Positions 20,201 through 31,740 of a stretch of DNA of 64,000 nucleotides are shown piece by piece. Position 1 is the first letter of the stretch; each line of letters opens with the position of its first letter. Source of the stretch: Takakia lepidozioides (lineage: Eukaryota > Streptophyta > Takakiopsida > Takakiales > Takakiaceae); the NCBI GenBank assembly GCA_030704615.1, contig CM060732.1, forward strand, positions 53,423,053-53,487,052. The letters are read 5' to 3'. The notes under the pieces are model-generated. The model searched no databases. It had not been told where the DNA came from and was given only the letters and a program-made list of their open reading frames with translations. The position numbers and the translations under genes were made by a program.

Positions 20201-23200
20201 ATGTCAACCGATGAAGTCACCACTGTACCTTTAGTAGTCTTCAGCGCTTGTACTTGCTGACCGTTTTTCGGCTTGTACAACCGTTGAAGGGCCAACCAGA
20301 ATTTCTTGTCATTACCACCATGGTGGTTTGAGTTTATTTCACTGTATAACTTGTCCCAGTATAATTTCTTCTGAGACCTAACAAGCTGATTGATATCTTT
20401 ACAGAGCTGGTAGTGCCTTGCCCACAATTCTCTGTTGGTTTTCAAATTGCAGCACTCATTATAGAGGGCTCATCTCTCAGCTATCTTCAGTTTAATCTCA
20501 TTGGTCCACCAATTAACAGCTCTACCGCAGACAATTAGTTTCCCCCCAATGAAGAGAAAAAAGAAGAGACAAGAAAACAGAGAAGAGGAGGAAGAGATAA
20601 CAAAGAGGTAAGTGGACTCCCTGTAGTAAGTTCTAATCCAGAAGTACATTCAGTGGCAGCGAGTGGCGGTTTGCAACAGAGCAACCTCACAGCTGAAACC
20701 ATAACATCTGTAAATGCGAGAGAGATAATGTAGTCGTAAGATGTTGTTTGCTGTCACCTTGTGGCCGTAGACCCCATGCCCAGTTTGGGCAAAAAAAAGG
20801 GAAATGCGAGAGAGAAACTGACCTCCTCTGCAAAAATTGTGGCGTAAGATCCAGAACTGAAGTCAGCTATAGCCACTTCTGTTGTCTTGGCCCGAACTGT
20901 CAAATCAGTCTCCAGTGACACCACAAACCTGCAATTTCCTGCAGCCAGGTGAGTGGTGGCTGTGCAAAGTCTCAATCTGCACTCTCCTCTCCTGCAATTT
21001 TTCTATCTTTGCAATACTCACACACCAATTGTCATCTACTCTCTTTTCCTTGGTATCCAGCCGGTGACTCTGATAACTATAAATTCCCAGGGTCTACAAA
21101 AAACCAAGGGCTGAATCTAAGCTGCAGGCATGAGCAACAACTAACCTTGAGACAGCAGGGCAATAGTGGCTGCGTAGAGTCTCAATCTTTTTCTATCTTG
21201 CAATACTCACACACCAATTGGCATCTACTCTCTTTTCCTTGGTATCCAGCCGGTGACTCTGATAACTATAAATTCCCAGGGTCTACAAAAAACCAAGGGC
21301 TGAATCTAAGCTGCAGGCATGAGCAACAACTAACCTTGAGACAGCAGGGCAATAGTGGCTGCGTAGAGTCTCAATCTTTTTCTATCTTGCAATACTCACA
21401 CACCAATTGGCATCTACTCTCTTTTCCTTGGTATCCAGCCGGTGACTCTGATAACTATAAATTCCCAGGGTCTACAAAAAACCAAGGGCTGAATCTAAGC
21501 TGCAGGCATGAGCAACAACTAACCTTGAGACAGCAGGGCAATAGTGGCTGCGTAGAGTCTCAATCTCCCACAGTGAACTTCCTGTGTCATCAAACCACCA
21601 CGGTATTGTTCAGAGTCCTAGCACTCCAGACAACTCCAGCAAGCAGCATTTTTACAAGCCTCACCACTAGACACGAGGGAAACTGCAAGTACAGAGGGTA
21701 AAGAGGGTCATCCCAAAATCACAATACTTACTAAGAGCATTACACTTGGCAATGTCAGGCTCAAAGGCCAGAAATGGGTCAGCCCCACGCCTGTGCACCT
21801 CACTGACCACAGCCACACTTCCGTTGTTTGTTTCCTCCTCTCTAGATGTGGGTGTTTCTGCCAAACCAGTGTCCTGTCCATTCCAGAAGATGCCCCTGAC
21901 TAAGAGAGTCCTCAATGATCAGGGTGCACATGCAAGAAAATGATTTTCATAATGTGGGATAGGGCAGCTACAGGGACGGCCCATGTTCTTGGCCCAGAAA
22001 TGTTTTGGTTCCACTCCATTAGCTCTCAAGAGAATGCAGCTCTTTCAATACGAGCTTACGCTGTGTTAATTGCAAACACAATGAGGGCATTAGAAGCATA
22101 CTCGATGCACAAGACAGTTGATGGAAGGATGCCGCCGAAGCAAATTATGAACCATAGCTATAATCAGCAGTGCACCAGCTGGTGGGGCTGACAATGCAAG
22201 GCGCCCCAACTTCTTAGCAAATGCGGCTGCCAGATAGGCCGGGAGATGTGATGACTTAAGACATGTGTCAATTAGCTGTCCCATTATCATCAACAATTCT
22301 TCAGTATGTGTCAGCCAATAAGGTTTAGTTTCATGAATCCTAAATCCTTTCTTCATCTCTAAGATCACAAGTAGTGTGGCCCATCTTCAGCGTACGTATC
22401 AAGCCCTCTGTGAAGAAAAAAGGAAGATAACCCTTCCTCACTGCAACAAGATTTTAATGAAGGCACAGACAGCTGAGGTGATAACAAAGCCTGAAACACA
22501 TTCTTCAGCTCCTTGTCATGCTACTTTCTTGCTTCCTTCTCCTTCTTATCAGAGAAATCTATTCACACGAAAATACGAAAACACCTCAACCAAGGAAGAT
22601 GCAATTCAGGCATCCACAATGGGACCAAACCGAAAGGGCTGTTTAGACAGGAACAACTTCAAACCATGTCAAGTGTAGCATGGATATATCTTCACAAGAA
22701 AAACTGAGCCAAAGACACGACTCCAATTATGCCTATACGGACCCCCAAACCAAGGATGGGATGATGAGGGGACCTCAAAGAAGCGGGCCCGATGTTTGGC
22801 AACAAATATGGAAGGTTCCAGGAGGGCATAGAGCTTGTTGTAGAAGTCAGGATACTCCAGACCATGATTTGTCATGAGAATGAACAGACCATTTAGGGCC
22901 ATCACGCTGATAAGGCCCCCTATGTCGCATGAGCTTGTTAAGAAGTCACTGCACCCATCCCATCCACACCCACAACGCCACTGTAAGACTGCAAGAGGAG
23001 GAGATGGCTACAGGGAGGTTGAGGAGAGAAATTGTTGTCTATACAGCTAGACAAGTTGCAAGCAACAACGTGTCAGAACACCTGAGAAGAATGGGGTTGG
23101 TGAGGAATGGAATGACACGCTTGTGCAGCTGCACCAAAACCTGCCCACAACTCCAATAATTAGAACTTAACCAGACATAAAGATGGGTGCATTCATAAAT

Positions 23201-26200
23201 CTTTTGAAGACCGTAAAGGCGGCAGAAATGTTCCTAAACGCCTTGACATACACCACACAGAAGTCTTTGAAAGTTGCCTACCTTCTACAAATAACCCTTA
23301 GTTTGAGAAACCACAGAAAATTTTTAGACTCTTGCTTCTTTCTTTACTGACAAAGAAACAGTCCGGATACCTTTTTGTAGATGTCCAGCGGAAGAGGCAG
23401 CTGAAGAAAGGAGAGCCACACTTTGCTTAGTCGAATTCTTTGCCTCTTGGTATCCTTGCAAGACTGCACAATTCCTGTTAGTGTCAAAACTCACTGATGC
23501 AACGTATCTTTGCTGAAATTACAAAATGTTGCCCTGTCCTTCCTACCTTCCTGTCTCTCCAAGTAATGCCCTTCCTGTTAATCAGAGAGTTGCAGACCTA
23601 CTTTCACTGAATCACCAGACTCTTTGCTCTTCAAGATTTTGTCAGCAGAATTATCGTTCCCACCTGTGCAGCCACCATCCATTCCCAAGCATTCAATTGG
23701 TCAAAATACACAATATACCCACTGTGTCATTAGGCTCTGAAGCCTGCTGCCATGGTTAATTGCACAAACAAGGGAGAGAGAGGAGCAGGCAAGAAATAGC
23801 AGAGGTACATGAGTAAAGCAAAAAGTGACAAAAAGTGGGCAAGCAACCTGACAAACACACACAGTTTCAGACATTAACTTTCCACCAATCAGAGGGTACA
23901 GTAGATGCATTAACCCCAATAACACAAAAGTTCATAAGGTAGAGAGGCCACGCAGGAGCTTACTGCAAGGGCTACTCCAGAGCTGCTCAGGTGTGGTGCT
24001 GGCCCCCTCAGAAGATGGTGGAGGCAGGTGGATCAAGATGTCAAACATATTGCGCACCATGCCATGCACACTGCACACCCCAGCAGACTGGAACAATGGT
24101 GAATTGGACTATGGTAATGCTGCTAAAAAAGACATAATTGTGATGTTCACTAGCATCTAGTCTAACTCAATAATCTATCACAGCAACTGCAGGGTGGAAA
24201 GGCATTGTTGGACATGAACAAATAATTGTTACTGCCATTGAAAAATCTTGTTTTCGATAGCATAGTGAAGGAAGTCAAAGGTGCTGTCCTCGAGCATTCT
24301 CTCATGTAAAACTCCTGCCCACGAAACACTAGGCGGATTGCATAACAGAGACCTAACCTCTACTGAGATTGAGTGAAACGATGGAGTCAATTGCAGCAGC
24401 CAACATAACATAAAACTCCTGCATCTCGCAGATTTGCATTGTGTTAGATGGCTATTCCTCCCTGAAAGACAGACTATCATCTGTGCTGGCAGGTGGAGTT
24501 GAAGGTCAGACCCAATTCCAGATGATGAGGATATGGCATGAGAATACCTGATACCACCATGGATGCTGTCATCCTCGTCATCGCTGAAAACTAGCTTATT
24601 CCCTACACACCAATTCAGCACTAATTAGAAGCTGTTCTTTGGAAAAAAAGGGAAGTCCAGAACTGTGACACACTGCATCATGCAAAGAAATGCCCTGGCT
24701 TACTAAAAAAGCTAGGCTAACCACCAGCTTCATTTCACATCACCTATGACCAAGCAACAGTTTGTGACATAAACACTTAACAGTACCAGATATGAGCTGA
24801 GAGAGAGTAGCACCTGCATATTCCCTAGAAATTCTCATTCTTGCAATCTTCTCCATATTACCATAAGTGAAATAGCTGCATCAGCAATCCAAATGCTCAT
24901 GTAAGAGTGAAACATTATCCTCCCAATACACAAGACACCAAAGTGTGAAATCAGGAGCCTATGCACAGAATATTTCAGTAACAGCAGTGCATCTACATGA
25001 ACAATGGACAAAACGAGTTGAAAGATCTGTCACCTAATATCTACAAACTTGAGGTACTGGGATGCGAGCACCCCAAGAATGTCACTATTGAAACCCTTCG
25101 ACAGCACCTGCAACACCACCCTCTATTAGTATTTGGATACATCTATGTATCCAACCTCTGTATGTCACCAGTTAATCCGCCCCCCAAACTTCCATCTCTC
25201 TGTCTGGCACGTCATTGTCCTGCTCTCACACAAGGGACCACTGTGATGCGCAACTTACAAGAGTGGAACACAACTTGAAGTAGAGTTGATTGTTGAACTG
25301 CCCTTGTATTTCATGCCGTACAAACTCCATTGTGGCGCTCAAAGCGGCGGTCTACCATATAGGCCAACGTCAGACAGAACCCAGCTGTGCTCCCCTCAGA
25401 GCCTCGGCCTTGCCAATTTCTAGTATCCACTCAGGACCATTGATAATTACCACTTACATTCTTGTTCTGCTAGGATATGTCAACAACAAAATCCAATGAC
25501 CAAGACATTCAATAGCAGCAGGTTCATCTATGTGAAGTTCCACACAGCGAAACCTCAAGAGCTAGTGATTACGAATTGAGGCATTTCTCAAACCTATATC
25601 AAACTATTGCAGAAGGTTCCTGCTGCCAACCCGCCAAATATCTACCTGGTCAATTGAGGGAGCACCGACCAACAATTCCAACGTCGACGACAAAAGTACT
25701 AAATTCACAGTCGCCTGCAATGCAAATATTAGAGGGCATACTTTTACAAAGAAATGTGGAAGGATGCCAAGTGCTACCGCTGGACTTGTGCCAGTGCACA
25801 AAGTAAGAGTGAGAACCCAACCTGAAGCGACGGGAGGGCACCATGACGCGCTAGGATACGTAGTAAGGTACTCACGAATTCGCGGTACCTGTCCCACACC
25901 CAGCTCTTATATATACCTTCTGCTTGGGCTGCACCCACTAATTCCGTGCCCTCTATATCTCCCCGTCCCTCCTCCCGCTTCTCTCCTCCATTTTTCGCCG
26001 CCTCCCCTTTCAAGTCCTCAAGAGCCTTTTTCCTTGCAGCAGGAGAGAAGTCTCCTGCTCGCAAAAGGGGCAGGAAAAAGGCCTGCAAGCAGTGCACAGA
26101 TTCTACCAGGCACTTGGGCGACGACGATGCAGCCGGGGGTGATGGCGCGAAGGAGGCACTCAGAATGGAGAGCAGCACTGGCGCATTGTTGATGTGCGCC

Positions 26201-26274
26201 CTGGATTGCAGCAGCTCCTTCCCTACCCGCTTTGTCTCCGCCAACGCACTGTCCTCAGCAGCCATGCCAACCAT
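17298..26274 (-). CDS. NOC4: Nucleolar complex protein 4 (NOC4), 14 exons
   Basis: NOC4 pairs with NOP14 and acts in the nucleolus in 40S subunit assembly and export. Exons in transcript order: 25822-26274, 25259-25351, 25034-25107, 24814-24875, 24548-24602, 23964-24070, 23371-23474, 23082-23140, 22774-22948, 22102-22275, 21732-21873, 21524-21581, 20823-20928, 17298-17609. All borders are GT/AG with matching phases, giving about 657 residues (Arabidopsis NOC4 is shorter, under 600). Diagnostic blocks are LLQSRAHINNAPVLLSIL, MEFVRHEI, GLFILMTNHGLEYPDFYNKL, FVAKHRARFF, APPAGALLIIAMVHNLLRRH, SLWEIETLRSHYCPAVSR, LETDLTVRAKTTE and VPLAFYHTIPSALFPE. An in-frame TAG upstream makes 26274 the first ATG; 26265 is an alternative. 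The last intron (3.2 kb) carries a LINE. The C-terminus is Ser/Asp-rich and then basic (RRKEPPRKKRK), like a nuclear/nucleolar signal. Confidence 0.9.
18660..20530 (-). mobile_element. LINE reverse transcriptase inside the last NOC4 intron
   Basis: Three overlapping minus-strand frames (19474-20445, 18917-19609, 18717-19232) make up a LINE reverse transcriptase in the same orientation as NOC4. Motifs in order are YKAGGPDGIVNELIK, NLYKKGDREEPGNY, AGFRRNRGCVDHIF, VFFLDVIKAYDTVW (first catalytic Asp), GVAQGCTLSPLLF and ALMFADDF (FADD catalytic box), then the C-terminal TYLGVEFS and RPALEYGSAIW. Frame changes near 19.5 and 19.1 kb show it is dead. The endonuclease domain and the zinc-finger 3' end are missing. 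About 1.8 kb of inserted sequence is tolerated because it lies in an intron. Confidence 0.85.
20700..20800 (-). repeat. LINE 3' terminus in NOC4 intron
   Basis: The sequence gtagtcgtaagatgttgttt, followed by ttgtggccgtagaccccatg and cagtttgggc, is the reverse complement of the CT-tailed LINE end seen at 590-690. Flanking gcgagagaga pieces are the complement of its CT-rich tail. Confidence 0.65.
20995..21566. repeat. 3 x 189-bp tandem repeat spanning a NOC4 exon-intron border
   Basis: Anchor gcaatactcacacac lies at 21011, 21200 and 21389, exactly 189 bp apart. Each unit contains, on the minus strand, the last 43 bp of NOC4 exon 12 with its 5' splice site: 21146-21188, 21335-21377 and 21524-21566, the last being the real exon. 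A decayed fourth trace (aaagtctcaatct) is near 20.97 kb. Because 189 is a multiple of three, a long but meaningless plus-strand frame runs through the array. Confidence 0.9.
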
Positions 26275-26312
26275 CGCTCCTGTGTGTGCATACACTCCCA
26301 CTCCCACACTCT

Positions 26313-26337
26313 CCCTAACCCCTAAACCCTAAACCCT
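26313..26337. promoter_or_regulatory. Telo-box cluster at the NOC4 promoter
   Basis: The run ccctaaaccctaaaccct preceded by ccctaac gives overlapping AAACCCTA telo-boxes about 40 bp upstream of the NOC4 ATG. Another, aaaccctaaacccc, is near 26825. In plants telo-boxes near transcription starts mark ribosomal-protein and ribosome-biogenesis genes expressed in dividing cells, fitting NOC4. Confidence 0.7.
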
Positions 26338-26566
26338 CTCCCTACACCTTAAAGCCTCTGCCCTCCAGCCCCCACCCGGGTAAAGAAGGAATAAAATATA
26401 AATACAAAGAAGATAATAGGAATAATGTAAGAAGTAAGAACCGACTGCACACGGGCAACGTCTGACAGGATGGTACGCCGGTTTCCGGCATGTCAAATCT
26501 TCCCCACCCTCTCTTGAGAGTGACATGGACTGAAGGAGTGTAATCTCCAGTGGGGTAACCCCGACT

Positions 26567-26675
26567 AGGTGTGTAACGCCACTTGGGGTTACATTGGGTT
26601 ACACGACGAGGTGTGTAACGCCACTTGGGGTTACATTGGATTACAAGAGGAGGTGTGTAACTCCACTCGGTATAA
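26567..26675. repeat. 42-bp tandem repeat
   Basis: The unit beginning aggtgtgtaacgccacttgg starts at 26567, 26609 and 26651. Two full copies and a partial, diverged third are present. Related gtggggtaacccc lies just before. Function unknown. Confidence 0.8.
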
Positions 26676-27017
26676 CTGACACCTTGGTCTCGAAATTTGA
26701 CTAAGTATAAAATGGACTAACCAAAGTTAAATGAGAAACCGATGAGAAACCGGGGAGGGTCACACCGATTGGACTACTAATGCTCAGGTCACACTACAAG
26801 AGCCTCCCACCCACTGAGAATCAAACCCTAAACCCCGCCACCTACAATGCTATCACCTTACCATCACACAACCGACCACAGCTTGCAACCCATTTGCATT
26901 TAATAGTGAAACCGAGGTAAGAGGGGGTGGGAAGGATTTGATAGGGGGCCGCGGGAGGAGCCCAAGCTGCCAGCGAAAGTACCGTCACATCATACGCGTC
27001 CATTAAGTTCTTACATT
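26676..27017. other. Intergenic, no gene seen
   Basis: NOC4 upstream sequence between the 42-bp repeat and the LINE fragments. It holds only the second telo-box near 26825. Confidence 0.4.
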
Positions 27018-27894
27018 TGTTATTTTATTTTATTTTGGTTGAATGCCGGAGAGAGACCGAAATTTTTATTTTCAAGAAAGCTGAGGAAAAAATAACCTAA
27101 AAAACAAGCGAGTTTATCAATATAAACAAGCCTAAAACGTCGATAGGCTCTCTTGCTTTCGCAAAACATAAGAGGAAGGTGAGAGTAAGGGGCATGAGTC
27201 AGCACAGTCGGACCAATCGGAGCCTTGACATGGTGTAAGGTCCTTTGACCACATTTTCTCCATTGACTTGAACATGTTGCAAAGTCTCTCTCTGCAAGAC
27301 AGCCGACAAAGAAGGGATCGTGGTTTTTGTTCATCCAGAGCCACTCCCCCGGTTGAATTGAAGCAGCCTCAGAGGGGCCAGGAGGAACCATCTAAAGCTA
27401 CCATCATATAGGATAATATCCAACTTGGGTGGGACTGGGACGTATGATAGCCCCCGTAGCCGAATTGAAGACTCTGTCAGAGAGGCTTCCGGTCTGGTAG
27501 CCCAAACGGGGGCGGAATGATTCCCAAGACAGTCAGATGTGAATTCCCAACCAGAAAGCATGCTCCCCGATCTGAAAGAAGCAAAGAGAGCAAATGGAAC
27601 TGTCCACTCTACTCCACCCACCATAATGGGAGTCTAGTGCGATTGGCAGGCAGAGAGCAGATAGAGGTCCATGAAGTCGGGACATTTTGAGTGATCAGAC
27701 CCCATGCAACGGAGCAGGAGACCTGTTGTGGCAAAAAGGTGCCGCAAACCCAAAGGTGAGAAAACTGAGAAGATGCCAGCAATCTCCCATGTCGCCCATC
27801 TGCCAGAGCTTTTGAGGAGAAGATCAGAATCAGCAGGGTTTTTTGCTCTTGCTCGGGGAAGAATACCCCTATCCCACCTGAGGAGTTGCAGCAC
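27018..27894 (-). mobile_element. LINE fragment (A-rich tail family), minus orientation
   Basis: On the minus strand the frame 27331-27624 contains DGSFRWFLLAPLRLLQFN and another frame reads EWLWMNKNHDPFFVG, corresponding to the region before the RT-associated zinc finger. The 3' end is an A-rich tail, aaaataaaataaaataac (about 27020-27040). It is homologous to the plus-strand fragment that begins near 27.88 kb. Confidence 0.65.
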
Positions 27895-29150
27895 TACAGA
27901 GGGTCTTTTGTCTGGTTCCTTTCAGCACCTGTAAGGTTGCTTCAATTTGACCCGGGGGAGTGGATTTGGATGAGTAAGAAGCACGATCATTTTTTCTCCT
28001 ACACTGTCAAACTAGGGTATTTATTATTCCCTGCTGATGCCCAAACAGTCGTTTCAAAACAAGTGGCAGAGAAAATGGGCACATTCCTCTGAGCAACAAA
28101 TACCTTGGAAGGTCGTCTGGGCTGATGTCTGGAAAAAGCATAGGCCGTCAAAAGTTGGAAAATTGCGAATAGAATTGTGCTTGTTGGTGCTTCTATTTCG
28201 GATCCTCCATCCAACTGTGCTATGTGCAACCTCAACCTCCCGGACGACATGGAACACTGCCTTGTTTTGTGTCCTTTCGCAGCTACAACATGGATCAAAG
28301 CTTTCATCCTTTATTCCCATTGGAATGCTTCTCTTACATACTCTACCTCTGCTGTTCGAACATTAGAAATGGGGCCAGTTCTGCTCGTCATGTGTGGGAA
28401 ACGTTGAGGGAACTATCTTATGGCAGATTTGGAAAATGAGGTGTACTGTTGTTTTCCAAAATTCAATGCCATGTTTGCAGAAGCTTTTGCACTTGGCTCA
28501 CTCAGAGTCTGAAGCTCGCAAGTGTTGGTTGTCTTTTTTTACAGCTTTGCCAAAATGCGGGACTAGAAGGGGAGCCTAGCTCATCTTTGACTTCGACAGT
28601 TCTTGGGGGAAAGGTGGGGTTTTCAGCAAGCGTATTTCGGATTCCAGAATCGAATGGGCAGACAGACTGCCTCCTTGCTGGCAGCTCGATTAGCGCTCCA
28701 TTTTCTCCCTTGGGTTCGGATGGTACTGAAGTTAATTGGAGACACCAGAAAATGAGTCTCAGAAAGGGGAAGTCGAAAGCCCAGCTTTCGTTTGAGCCTA
28801 CCAAAGAAAAAAGAGTAGCTCTTGTTCTTCTCCCTTGTATGTTCTTAAGGCTCTCTCTTAATAATAGCTTGAAGTATAGGCTATTGTAGTTCTCTTGCTC
28901 TATAGTTTTGGTTGGCCCTTGGCAGTTTATGTAGGGTACCTTAGTCTATGGCTTTCTTCTCTTCTCACTCCTACTTCTTTTTTGTTCTTCTCATTTCCTT
29001 CTCTTCTAGTTCTGGCTCGGAGTGGAACCTCAATCATCTGCCTTATGGCTCTCTGTAAGGTTATTTTTTTCTTACTCTTTTGTAATAAAACTTCCAGGAC
29101 CACTATCCCCTCTGTTCTGATGAAAAATAAAAATAATAAAAAAATTAGAA
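27886..29150 (+). mobile_element. LINE fragment with RT-associated zinc finger (zf-RVT), plus orientation
   Basis: The frame 27886-28092 reads PGEWIWMSKKHDHFFSYTVK and LGYLLF, followed in another frame by CAMCNLNLPDDMEHCLVLCP, the Cys/His finger found after plant LINE reverse transcriptases. A long 3' part leads to an A-rich stretch (aaaaataaaaataataaaa, about 29125-29145) that probably is the tail. Frames are broken. Together with the neighbouring minus fragment it forms an inverted pair. Confidence 0.7.
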
Positions 29151-30032
29151 TCAGCGTTGTAATTGCATTATTTTATTTTTGTTGGTAAGCCGCTCCAAAG
29201 ACTTAGTTTCTATAGCGACTGGCCAAGGCCTTACCGAGCATACCCATAAACATAGTTGTTGTTGGGCACCATAGTAGTGTCCATTTTAATTTTTAGAGAA
29301 CAGGGGAACTTGGACCCTGATTAGTTTATTCATAATTATTGAGGGGAAAAAAATTAAAACCCCTGATACGCCATAGGGCACCCACTGCAAGCAGTGTAAA
29401 CAGATCCCTGCCTCTCACCTGGAGAGATTTCAAGACAGAAAATCACGAAGATGCTAATTCCATATCCTTGAAAGCAGCTTAAAGAGTTGCACCTGAAGCC
29501 TACGATCTGAGCCAAGCTAAGAGAGAAGGTCGATGGAACATGTATTTTAAACTTAACAATTGTCAAGGCGAGAGCAGACCAAAAGCTCGATTAAGCGTCT
29601 AATCTAAGCATGCTTAAAAAGAAATAATTTCGAGGGTAACCATGATGAAAAGAGAACCCTATTTATAGTAAAGCCTGGAGGTCGAAGACGATGGCTTCAA
29701 ATGCTTCCAATTGATATCTCGTTCAAATTCGGGGGAGACAATGGAGGGGCGAGCATAGATCCCGCCAGCCGAGGGGGGGAGCTCGGACCAGCTGCAGGTG
29801 TCCAACGCAGTGGTGTGGCAGATAAGCCCCAGGACTCTCGGAAGGCAGAGTAGATGGGTGCTGCGTTTCCGGAGTTTCGCTCAACTTCTGCACACATTTT
29901 GCACCAAGCTTTTCTTGACTCTACCCCCAAGTCATAAAACACACAAGCAAGAAGGGCGGAGATCGAGGTTGTTTCCCCTGAAAAGGTCTTTCTGCAACGA
30001 GCAAGGTGCCACAGGGTGGAAATGCGAAGAGT
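29151..30032. other. Intergenic, no gene supported
   Basis: Only short frames without recognisable motifs. Presumed unique or decayed repeat sequence. Confidence 0.35.
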
Positions 30033-31740
30033 CTAAAAAACAGGACAATTAAGATATCTCTGTTTGGTATTCTTATCGTAGTTGAGCAGCAGATCTAAAA
30101 TAGAAAGAGATCTGTTATCCCAGTTCCTGTAGAAGGTTTTCACCAGAGGCCAGATCTTGGCAGGGGCCTGACAGAAAATGAGACAATGCTCCAGAAACTC
30201 CATAATACCTGCAGTACAACAATCACATATCAGGGCTGCTTGAAACTGCAGCCATTCACCCACTTTGAGAGCCCTATTGACCACCTGCCATAGGAAGGCC
30301 GATATCTTGGCTGGGCAAGCTTTTATCCAAACCGAGCTCCAAATGGTAGACCAATTTTCATCATGAAAGCCATAATGCTCCCATTTGGCTTCCCATTTTT
30401 TTGATGGTTAGAGAGAGCTTTATATCCTTTCTTGGTTGTGTAGGAAAAGAAGGGCTCAAGCGACCCCGAGAATTTCCAAGACCATTCCATCGGGTCAATG
30501 TCTAGCTCTCTGCCAATGGCCGGCCTAGAATCCAAACAAAGGTATTGTCTTCTAGCCATTGCACCAGGGGTGTCAGGAGATCAGGTTTAGGATCCAGGGG
30601 TTTGCCAGGGAGAGACCAGCAACAGATGCGCACAGGAGTAAGAGCGGAGGGGGGGATGTTTATATGGTTTGAGGATAATTGAGAAAGGGATAGTGACATG
30701 GTATCTGTAGCAAAGGGAAAGACTGAATGGTGGGAGGGAAATGGGTATTTTACAAATAATATGGTCAGACAACCATCGAGAATGGAAAGAGCCCAGAAGG
30801 GGAGAGATGGAGCTAGTGGTCCAGAGTTGAGGATAGCCGACCAGTGGGCAGGTATAGAATCCTTAACTGCCTGATAACCATTTGTTGTCCTCACAGAGCC
30901 AACTGCTAGTGCTATATTCTCTTGAGATTTGAATCATGTTTTCACCCAAATGTTGTGTATCTGGCTGATCCCGAGACGATCCCAAGCTGCCCAGCGATTA
31001 GCATGTTGTTTTTTATGGGGGTTAGGATTGTTGGTGTTCATGAAGAGGTGTTGACGAAGCACCTCATAGAATGAAGATGTTGGATTCTTTTGAAGGAACT
31101 GGCGCATCAGGGGCGCATCCTTCCCCAAGCTTGCCAAATGCTTGACCACAGCTGGGATCCTTCTGATTTGAGCTTGAAACCCTAGGTTATCCATCGAAGG
31201 GATGGCTTCCAAATCATGATCTTTAGAAGAGAGGAGAGGGTAATATTGTCATACACAAGGAACTTCCACAACCCTCCTTCTGGACCCAAGAATCTTGGGA
31301 TCCACTTTGCCAAAAGCGCCGAGATCTGAGTTTCCAGATTAATTATTCCTAGGCCGCCTTTTTTTTTGGGAAGACAAATTTGGATCCAGGCCACTTGAGG
31401 CCTTTTTTTCTCCGCTGAGCTTTCAACCCCCCAAATGAAGTTCATGATGAGCCCCTTAACTTCCTGAACCTGGGAGCTGTTAGGGCGCCAGGAAGTTGCA
31501 TAGTACCAGATACCAGCAGATAGTATCTGGTTAGCAGCCAAGACCCTACCAGTTATGGAAAGATGCTTACTACCCCAAAAAGCTAAAGTAAGCTTCAGCT
31601 TGATTAGGATAGGTTTGAATCTTTGGACATCTGAGAAATCTATGCCAAATGTATAACCGAGAAGGGTAGTGGATTCTCCTGGCCCTAGCCATTTGAGACC
31701 ATAGTTCGTACCCCAGGAAGGCACCATGCATCTGCGGAGC
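30033..31740 (-). mobile_element. LINE reverse transcriptase C-terminal part and zinc finger, broken
   Basis: The minus frame within 31182-31740 reads TTLLGYTFGIDF, ITGRVLAANQILSAGIWYYA and KGGLGIINLETQISALLAKW, the thumb/C-terminal region of plant L1-type LINEs. Below it, 30502-30894, 30323-30559 (EPFFSYTTKKGYKAL) and 30033-30284 (CDCCTAGIMEFLEHCLIFCQ) carry the region up to the zinc finger. Several frame breaks are present. The FADD catalytic core is missing; an endonuclease piece of the same kind lies at 33046-33480, so one element may have been split by the 31.74-33.0 kb material. Confidence 0.75.

Noticed and set aside
20995-21566. CRISPR-like array (three equal repeats)
   Set aside because: Units are contiguous 189-bp copies without spacers, in a plant intron.
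20949-21701. Plus-strand frame of 250 codons with a 63-residue repeat
   Set aside because: It is the antisense reading of the 189-bp tandem array in a NOC4 intron; the frame stays open only because 189 is a multiple of three.
26313-26340. Telomere-like ccctaaa repeats
   Set aside because: Fewer than four units, interior position and a location at a ribosome-biogenesis promoter fit a telo-box, not an interstitial telomere.
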